7,192 nucleotides of DNA from Betaproteobacteria bacterium. Its GTDB lineage: Bacteria > Pseudomonadota > Gammaproteobacteria > Burkholderiales > Burkholderiaceae. Position numbers and translations under genes: made by a program. This document shows, piece after piece, positions 1 to 4,662 of the stretch. Numbering within the stretch: position 1 is the first letter of the stretch; every line of letters starts with the position of its first letter. The stretch covers positions 1 to 7,192 of the forward strand of contig JAGWXN010000176.1 of the NCBI GenBank assembly GCA_018969885.1. The letters are read 5' to 3'. The notes beneath the pieces were generated by a model, which did not search any database, had not been told where the DNA came from, and was given only the letters and a program-made list of their open reading frames with translations.

Positions 1-178
1 GGGTGTTCATATCGTGGCCTCAAACGCCTCTGACCTGATTGCCGAAGCCGTACTCGCCATGGAATTCAAGGCCTCAGCCGAAGACATTGGGCGGATTTGT
101 CATCCCCACCCCTCACTGTCGGAAGTCATGCGCGAGGCGGCGCTTGCAGCCACAGACAATCGGGCCTTGAACGGTTGA
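1..178 (+). CDS. lpdA: Dihydrolipoamide dehydrogenase (E3), C-terminal fragment
   Basis: This is the last 58 codons of a gene that begins before the window; the reading frame starts at base 2 and ends at the TGA at 176-178. The translation matches the C-terminal dimerisation domain of Lpd, the FAD-dependent E3 subunit that reoxidises dihydrolipoyl groups of the pyruvate and 2-oxoglutarate dehydrogenase complexes in the cytoplasm. Fragment residues 1-25 are the interface segment with [11 protein letters not shown]. Residues 33-41, CHPHPSLSE, hold the catalytic His-Glu dyad of the family (His36 and Glu41 of the fragment). The tail then ends at NRALNG, as expected for a full-length Lpd C terminus. 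The segment usually reading GPNA or similar reads ASNA here, a mild variation. The FAD and NAD domains and the redox disulfide lie outside the window. It is followed after 14 nt by zapE on the same strand. Confidence 0.93.
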   Translation, partial: GVHIVASNASDLIAEAVLAMEFKASAEDIGRICHPHPSLSEVMREAALAATDNRALNG

Positions 179-192
179 CGGCAGCCTCTGGG

Positions 193-1308
193 GTGACGGT
201 GGCAGGGACCTCGATCGTCGAGGCCTACGAACGCTCGCTGGCTTCGCGCGGTTACAGCGACGATCCCGCGCAGCGAGCGGCGGTACTGCGACTGCAGCGC
301 CTGGCCGACGAGCTGGCGCAGGCGGGCGATCGCGCGCCCGGGTTGCTCGGCCGGGTCTTCGGGCGGGCGCCCAGGGCGGTACGTGGGGTGTGGCTGTGGG
401 GCGGAGTCGGTCGCGGCAAGAGTTTCGTGATGGATTGCTTTTATGGCGCAGTGGGGCCGCTTCGAAAGACCCGGCTTCATTTTCATGAGTTCATGCGCGC
501 CGTGCATCGCGAACTGGAGTCTTTGAAGGGGCGGGCCGATCCCCTGGACGAGCTTGCGCGACGCGTGGCAGAGCGCCATCGGTTGATCTGTTTCGACGAG
601 TTTCATGTGTCGGACATTGCCGACGCCATGATCCTCGAGCGACTGTTGCGAGGGCTGTTCAGCCACGGAGTCTGCTTCGTGATGACGTCCAACTATCGCC
701 CGGATGATCTTTACCCCGACGGACTGCATCGCGATCGGATTCTCCCCGCCATCGCGCTCATCCATCAACACACCGACTGCCTTCAGCTCGACGCGGGGCA
801 AGACTACCGGCGGATGTCGCTCGCTCAGATTCAGGCCTATCTCACGCCGCTTGATGAATCAGCGGCACGCGCCTTGTCCTCAGCCTTCGAGGCGCTTGCT
901 GAAGCAGCGGACGAAGCGCCCGAGTTGCAGATCGAGAACCGGGCGGTGCGCGCGCTGAGGCGTGCCGGCGGTGTGGTGTGGTTTGACTTCGCAACGCTCT
1001 GTGGTGGTCCACGCTCGCAGAACGACTATCTTGAATTGGCCACGCGTTTTCATACGGTGATCCTCTCGGATGTACCAAAAATGACGGCGGCGATGGCCTC
1101 CGAGGCCAGGCGCTTTGTCTGGCTGGTTGATGTGCTTTACGACCAGAAGGTCAAGTTCATCGTTTCGGCGCAGTGCCCACCCGAAGCGCTCTACACCCAG
1201 GGCGTCATGGCGGGAGAGTTTCACCGAACAGTAAGCCGGATTGCCGAGATGCAAAGTCGAGAATATCTCGAGGCGCCGCGCCGCGGGGTCACCACGCGTC
1301 TCGCCTGA
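193..1308 (+). CDS. zapE: Cell division protein ZapE (AFG1-like AAA+ ATPase)
   Basis: This encodes 371 residues, close to the 375 of E. coli ZapE, a cytoplasmic ATPase that binds FtsZ and affects Z-ring stability late in division; the family also includes mitochondrial AFG1/LACE1. Seen in the sequence: an N-terminal region beginning IVEAYERSL, Walker A GGVGRGKS at residues 70-77, the family stretch HFHEFMRAVH after it, Walker B LICFDEFHVSD with Asp135 and Glu136, sensor-1 region TSNYRPDDLYPDGL near residue 167, then CGGPRSQNDYLELA and a C-terminal EFHRTVSRIAEMQSREYL. The frame is open upstream to an ATG at 97, but that start would overlap lpdA by 82 nt and add a non-family leader. I chose the GTG at 193, where family similarity begins. 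A TTG at 175 that overlaps the lpdA stop, or the GTG at 199, are alternatives. No strong ribosome site precedes any of them, so coupling to lpdA translation is plausible. The family assignment is very secure; the start is less so. Confidence 0.95.
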   Translation: MTVAGTSIVEAYERSLASRGYSDDPAQRAAVLRLQRLADELAQAGDRAPGLLGRVFGRAPRAVRGVWLWGGVGRGKSFVMDCFYGAVGPLRKTRLHFHEFMRAVHRELESLKGRADPLDELARRVAERHRLICFDEFHVSDIADAMILERLLRGLFSHGVCFVMTSNYRPDDLYPDGLHRDRILPAIALIHQHTDCLQLDAGQDYRRMSLAQIQAYLTPLDESAARALSSAFEALAEAADEAPELQIENRAVRALRRAGGVVWFDFATLCGGPRSQNDYLELATRFHTVILSDVPKMTAAMASEARRFVWLVDVLYDQKVKFIVSAQCPPEALYTQGVMAGEFHRTVSRIAEMQSREYLEAPRRGVTTRLA

Positions 1309-1319
1309 CTGGGGCTCTC

Positions 1320-2780
1320 ATGAACCGACTTACCCCGACACGCTATCCGCCGCCGCCGGGTGAAACCCCCGGTCACGGTCCAACTGTGGCGGGTCTGCCC
1401 AACCCCCACACGCTTCGTCAGGTCATCGACTGGCTCGCGGGTGGCCTGCTTGAGCGCGACGATCAGTCGCGAGTCGTGTTACTCGCGCTTCTGTCGGGTG
1501 AGCATGTGCTCCTCATCGGTCCACCGGGCACGGCCAAGAGCGCGCTTGCGCGCCGGGTGCATCAGTTGGTGGGCGGGCGCTGGTTTGAGCGGCTGCTTAC
1601 GCGTTTTACCGTGCCGGAGGAACTGTTTGGGCCATTGTCGCTCACGGCGTTGGATGAGGGGCGATATGAGCGGGAGACCGATGCCTATCTGCCGACGGCC
1701 GATGTGGCCTTCCTGGACGAGGTATTTAAGGCCAATTCGGCCATCCTCAATGCGCTCCTCGGAATACTCAACGAACGGGTGTTTGATCAGGGGGCACGGA
1801 GAGTGGCGGTCCCGCTTGCGTGTCTGGTGGCGGCGAGTAATGAGTGGCCCGACGATGACGGCATGCGGGCGTTTCAGGATCGTTTTCTGTTTCGCTGTGA
1901 TGTGTCGCCAGTCGCTGACGAGTCGTTTCGTGCGCTACTCACGTTGTCGGATGCGCCGGATGAACCTCCGTCCTGGCGGTTGGGGCGTGAGGTCGCGGCG
2001 TCGATTGATCGGTTGCTTGGGGGAGTCTCTCTGAGCGATCCGCTCGTCGAGGGCCTGGTGGCGCTGCGTACGAGCTTGAGAGCGTCTGCGGTCGCGGTCA
2101 GCGATCGGCGCTGGGTCCGGGCTGTGAGGGTGCTGCGGGTGGCGGCGCTTCTTGAGGGTCGATCGCAGGCGGGTGTCGAGCATCTCCCGATTCTTCGATG
2201 GATGTTGCCGGCAACGCCTGCGCAGGTGGCTGTCTTCGATGACTGGGTGCTCCGCTGGCTGGGCGTGGATCGCACGCTCGACCCGGTCTGGCTGGATCGC
2301 GCGGCGCAGGCGTTTGCGCAACAGCTCGAGCTCGAGCAGTCGGCGGGCGAACTCGCTTTCGATGACTCCGGCAAGCTTTCGCTGGCTCGGCAGCTCGCTG
2401 GAGCGGACGCCGGCGCGCTGGGTGAAGGCGCGCCGCGGCTGTCGGCATTCAGCCGGGCGCGCCGGTACAGTGCAGCGCACATCGGCGCTCGGGTCGCGCA
2501 GATCAGCGCGGTCATCGAGCGGGTGGATCACTGGCTTCAGGGCGCAGACCGTCACGCCCGCGGCCTTGCCATGGGCTTGAGCGCAGGGGTCTGGCTCTCG
2601 CCGACATTCGCTGACCGGGCCGTAGCGACCTTTCACGATTCGGTGGTGCGGGTCCGTGCGGCCCGAGAGCGCTTGATTCTGGCGCGGGACGCGTTTTGCG
2701 CCCTGCCTGTCAACGAAGCGGTTGCCGGGCCGGGGGGCGACCTCATGCCCGATCCGGTGGACATCGGCCAATCCGCCTGA
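1320..2780 (+). CDS. ravA: RavA-like MoxR-family AAA+ ATPase
   Basis: This encodes 486 residues, against 498 for E. coli RavA, a hexameric MoxR AAA+ ATPase that works with ViaA and is linked there to LdcI and to respiratory complexes. Seen: Walker A GPPGTAKS at 67-74; RFTVPEELFGPLSL at 95-108, matching the RavA signature around the pre-Walker-B region; Walker B VAFLDE at 129-134; ILNALLGILNER at 142-153; sensor 1 AASNE with Asn174; candidate arginine finger in DRF, Arg188; and a sensor-2-like SDRRW near 261-265. The C-terminal part, from about 345, is helical with many Arg, Glu and Ala and corresponds in position to the LARA and triple-helix regions of RavA; its sequence there is divergent. 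The ATG at 1320 is preceded by GGGG at 1311-1314. An upstream in-frame start at 1173 would lie inside zapE and is rejected. It lies 11 nt after zapE and 9 nt before viaA. RavA-ViaA pairing supports the name; a generic MoxR label is the safe fallback. Confidence 0.88.
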   Translation: MNRLTPTRYPPPPGETPGHGPTVAGLPNPHTLRQVIDWLAGGLLERDDQSRVVLLALLSGEHVLLIGPPGTAKSALARRVHQLVGGRWFERLLTRFTVPEELFGPLSLTALDEGRYERETDAYLPTADVAFLDEVFKANSAILNALLGILNERVFDQGARRVAVPLACLVAASNEWPDDDGMRAFQDRFLFRCDVSPVADESFRALLTLSDAPDEPPSWRLGREVAASIDRLLGGVSLSDPLVEGLVALRTSLRASAVAVSDRRWVRAVRVLRVAALLEGRSQAGVEHLPILRWMLPATPAQVAVFDDWVLRWLGVDRTLDPVWLDRAAQAFAQQLELEQSAGELAFDDSGKLSLARQLAGADAGALGEGAPRLSAFSRARRYSAAHIGARVAQISAVIERVDHWLQGADRHARGLAMGLSAGVWLSPTFADRAVATFHDSVVRVRAARERLILARDAFCALPVNEAVAGPGGDLMPDPVDIGQSA

Positions 2781-2782
2781 GG
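2778..2782 (+). promoter_or_regulatory. Ribosome binding site of viaA, overlapping the ravA stop
   Basis: TGAGG lies 7 nt before the GTG at 2790 and shares its TGA with the stop codon of the ravA-like gene. It is the clearest Shine-Dalgarno match in the window. It supports the GTG start of the downstream gene and suggests that ribosomes terminating on ravA help initiate viaA, which would keep the two partner proteins in proportion. The coupling is inference. Confidence 0.5.
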
Positions 2783-2789
2783 CGCGCGC

Positions 2790-4313
2790 GTGACGCTAGG
2801 ACGGTTCGAGACCCGCGACCTTGAGCGGCAATTTGAGGCACTCGAGCGGTTGGATCGCGCGCTGTGGCTGCCGGCGCTCATCAATTCGCACGGACAGTTG
2901 TTCGAGCGACTGCGCTGGCTCGATCAGGCGCTGCCGAAGCTCGCAAACGGGGACAACCCGCTGAGTAATGACGCGGTCACGTGCGCCTGGCCCGGACCCG
3001 CAGTGGCGCAGGCTTTTGGGCTAGCCATTGATCGGTTGGACTTGCCGGCATGGGTGGCGGGTCAGCACGACTGGGGTGTGCAGCTGCTAAGGAGCCTACT
3101 CTGGCATCTGGATGCTTTAGCCAGGCTTCGCGCGCAGCACGGCGAGGGAGCCGCTGTTTCAGCCCTTGCACAGGCTTTTGCTGAGCAATGGGAAACCGAG
3201 CGTGCCGACCTCGAGCAGATCGTGGCCGTGTTTCAGTCGCTTGAGGGTTTCAGCAGCCTCGCGCGCTGGAGTGAGGTTCGCGGGATCCTGAGGGGCGAGG
3301 GCTGGGCGGCCGTGTTGGCGGCGCATCAGACGATTCGAGACTCTGCGGCGCTCGCTGCGTTGATCCGCTCGCTGGGGCGCTCACGGCTCACCGAGGCCAG
3401 CGCGCTACGCCCGCATGCGACCGTTTCTACCGAAGCGAAGCATCGTCTCGATGCCGAGCGCTGGCAGGCGGTGCTGGTCGCGGGAGAGCGCGGAGAACCC
3501 GACGGCGTCCATCGCTCGGCTTCGCTCGATCGCGTGCTCGCTTCCGAGTGGGCAATTTGGCGCCGCCGCGCGGCTGACCCACGGAGCACGCGGCGGCTGC
3601 GACGAATCTTTGCGGCCAAGCTCTCCGAGCATGCCTTGCTCGCCCTGGCACTACGCGAGCCCGGGCGCATCGCGATTCAAATGCCGGTCGAGGCGATTCT
3701 CGACTCGACCCGACCGGTTCAGGCCCCGCAGATGGAGGCGGGGCCGATCATCGTGTGTCTGGACACCTCATCGTCGATGGCGGGGGCAGCCGAACTGGTC
3801 GCCAAGGCTGTGGTGCTCGAGGCCATGCGGGTAGCGCGTCAGGGTGGTCGCGGATGTGTGGTGTATGCGTTCGGCGGTCCAGGCGAAGTGCGACGCACAG
3901 CACTCGATCAGAACGTGGAGGGCCTGGTCGCGCTCGCGAGCCTGCTGTCGGCGAGCTTTCACGGCGGCACCGACATTGCTGAACCGATCGAGGCGGCCCT
4001 GGCGGACCTGGGTGAGGCACAGTGGGCGGGCGCCGATCTGCTGATTGTTTCGGATGGCGAGTTTGGCGTCACCGCCGACGTGCTGGCGGCGATTGAACAC
4101 GCGCGCGTGCATCAACAACTCAGGGTGCAGGGAATTCTGATCGGAGACCGTGAAACCCTGGGGCTGCGGGAGCTTTGCGACAGCATTTTCTGGGTATCTG
4201 ACTGGCGACGCTTTGGCGCTGAGTCGGCGCGAGGTGACTCGCCGGTGCACGACAGCGCCTTGACCCGGCTGTTTTTTCCGTCGGCGTCAATGCGGGCGCC
4301 GCCCCCAACCTGA
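2790..4313 (+). CDS. viaA: ViaA-like VWA-domain protein, partner of RavA
   Basis: This encodes 507 residues, against 483 for E. coli ViaA. ViaA is the von Willebrand A partner that stimulates RavA; in E. coli the pair affects aminoglycoside sensitivity and contacts respiratory enzymes. The first 320 or so residues are helical, rich in Leu, Ala, Arg and Glu, and I recognise no separate domain there. The C-terminal VWA domain begins near 318 with GPIIVCLDTSSSM. Its metal-ion-dependent adhesion site looks complete: DxSxS at Asp325, Ser327 and Ser329, the Thr of FHGGTD at 394, and Asp422 of VSDGEF. The stretch LLALALREPGR just upstream and the order of motifs match E. coli ViaA. The GTG at 2790 has the TGAGG site and follows ravA by 9 nt. 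The C-terminal tail after about 490 is basic and Pro-rich. No signal peptide or membrane segment is seen, so it is presumably cytoplasmic. Adjacency to ravA strengthens the call. Confidence 0.85.
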   Translation: MTLGRFETRDLERQFEALERLDRALWLPALINSHGQLFERLRWLDQALPKLANGDNPLSNDAVTCAWPGPAVAQAFGLAIDRLDLPAWVAGQHDWGVQLLRSLLWHLDALARLRAQHGEGAAVSALAQAFAEQWETERADLEQIVAVFQSLEGFSSLARWSEVRGILRGEGWAAVLAAHQTIRDSAALAALIRSLGRSRLTEASALRPHATVSTEAKHRLDAERWQAVLVAGERGEPDGVHRSASLDRVLASEWAIWRRRAADPRSTRRLRRIFAAKLSEHALLALALREPGRIAIQMPVEAILDSTRPVQAPQMEAGPIIVCLDTSSSMAGAAELVAKAVVLEAMRVARQGGRGCVVYAFGGPGEVRRTALDQNVEGLVALASLLSASFHGGTDIAEPIEAALADLGEAQWAGADLLIVSDGEFGVTADVLAAIEHARVHQQLRVQGILIGDRETLGLRELCDSIFWVSDWRRFGAESARGDSPVHDSALTRLFFPSASMRAPPPT

Positions 4314-4324
4314 TGGTTGCCAGC

Positions 4325-4342
4325 CTGCACACAACTGTGCGG
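4325..4342 (+). terminator. Small hairpin after viaA, possible weak terminator
   Basis: CTGCACA at 4325-4331 and TGTGCGG at 4336-4342 form a 7-bp stem (one G-T pair) around the 4-base loop CAAC, starting 11 nt after the viaA stop. No T-run follows, so it is not a canonical intrinsic terminator. It could protect the 3' end of the mRNA or assist a Rho-dependent end. Confidence is low because stems of this size arise by chance in GC-rich DNA. Confidence 0.3.
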
Positions 4343-4354
4343 CCACGGGATTCG

Positions 4355-4383
4355 TTGTTCGCACGGAAGCACGGAAGTATCAT
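4355..4383 (+). promoter_or_regulatory. Candidate sigma70-type promoter for ydcH-yoaA
   Basis: TTGTTC at 4355-4360 serves as a partial -35 (first three bases match the TTGACA consensus). After exactly 17 bases comes TATCAT at 4378-4383, a five-of-six match to TATAAT. The site lies in the only non-coding gap of any size in the window and points at the ydcH-yoaA pair; transcription would start near 4390, leaving a leader of about 60 nt. The spacer is a perfect tandem repeat, listed separately. The call rests on motif match and position only. Confidence 0.45.
4361..4376 (+). repeat. Two perfect tandem copies of an 8-bp unit in the promoter spacer
   Basis: GCACGGAA occurs twice in direct succession (4361-4368 and 4369-4376) and a further G follows. 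The repeat fills almost the whole spacer between the candidate -35 and -10 elements. It may be a chance slippage duplication. Copy-number change here would alter promoter spacing by 8 bp per unit. Confidence 0.7.
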
Positions 4384-4386
4384 TCA

Positions 4387-4414
4387 GGGCTGATGCCAAA
4401 GGCTCGCATTGCCC
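4387..4414 (+). other. Imperfect stem-loop at the predicted ydcH transcript start
   Basis: GGGC at 4387-4390 pairs with GCCC at 4411-4414. After one bulged T, GATGC at 4392-4396 pairs with GCATT at 4406-4410 through four Watson-Crick pairs and one G-T pair. That makes nine pairs around a 9-base loop. A pyrimidine run, CTTCTTTT at 4421-4428, follows after six bases. The structure could be a 5' leader hairpin if the upstream promoter is real. Otherwise it may be a poor terminator for viaA, though the T-run is too far away and interrupted. It matches no riboswitch that I recognise. Confidence 0.3.
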
Positions 4415-4451
4415 GCCGCGCTTCTTTTACCCGGTGCTCATCGCCTCTCGA

Positions 4452-4661
4452 ATGAACGATCAGGAAGATTCCGAGACCATCCGTCGGCGAATCGTCGAGC
4501 TTCAACTCGAGCACGAAGCGCTGGACGCCATGATCGACTCGGTCAGCCCTCAGGGCGACTTCGATGACCTGCAGTTGCGCCGCTTGAAGAAGCGCCGCCT
4601 GCAGATTCGCGACACCATCACATTGCTCCAGATGCGGCTGGTGCCGGACGTTCCGGCCTGA
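4452..4661 (+). CDS. YdcH/DUF465 family small protein
   Basis: This encodes 69 residues, the usual size for this family of short, charged, helical proteins of unknown function related in style to SlyX. Seen: a first helix with VELQLEHEALDAMID at about 14-28, a short Gly/Asp hinge near 30-37, then a second helix with the family signature RLKKRRLQIRDTI at about 42-54, ending VPDVPA. The EH(x)LD and LKK(R/K)xLxxxD motifs are the diagnostic ones. The pattern suggests an antiparallel helical hairpin or short coiled coil. The ATG at 4452 begins where the family does. The GTG at 4434 and an open frame back to 4317 are possible but would add unrelated residues. No clear ribosome site precedes the ATG. 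The gene heads the pair with yoaA, one nt downstream. Function is unknown, so I give no symbol. Confidence 0.83.
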   Translation: MNDQEDSETIRRRIVELQLEHEALDAMIDSVSPQGDFDDLQLRRLKKRRLQIRDTITLLQMRLVPDVPA

Positions 4662-4662
4662 C

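Noticed and set aside
100..801. A 233-codon open frame antisense to zapE
   Set aside because: The plus strand encodes an intact ZapE with all family motifs. The antisense translation is Arg/Pro/His-rich with no recognisable domain, as expected from GC-rich codon bias.
1173..1319. N-terminal extension of the ravA-like gene into zapE
   Set aside because: The extra 49 residues are out-of-frame zapE sequence, and the ATG at 1320 matches the family length and has a G-rich stretch in front.
1935..2771. A 278-codon open frame antisense to the ravA-like gene, with another of 213 codons at 1874-2515
   Set aside because: Both are low-complexity Arg/Ser/Pro-rich shadows of a gene with clear motifs, with no ribosome site or family match.
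2782..2790. Alternating GC run between ravA and viaA
   Set aside because: It is only nine bases and fits the local composition; nothing suggests Z-DNA or a repeat function.
4317..4451. N-terminal extension of the YdcH protein
   Set aside because: The extra residues are unlike the family, and the stretch contains the promoter candidate and hairpins.
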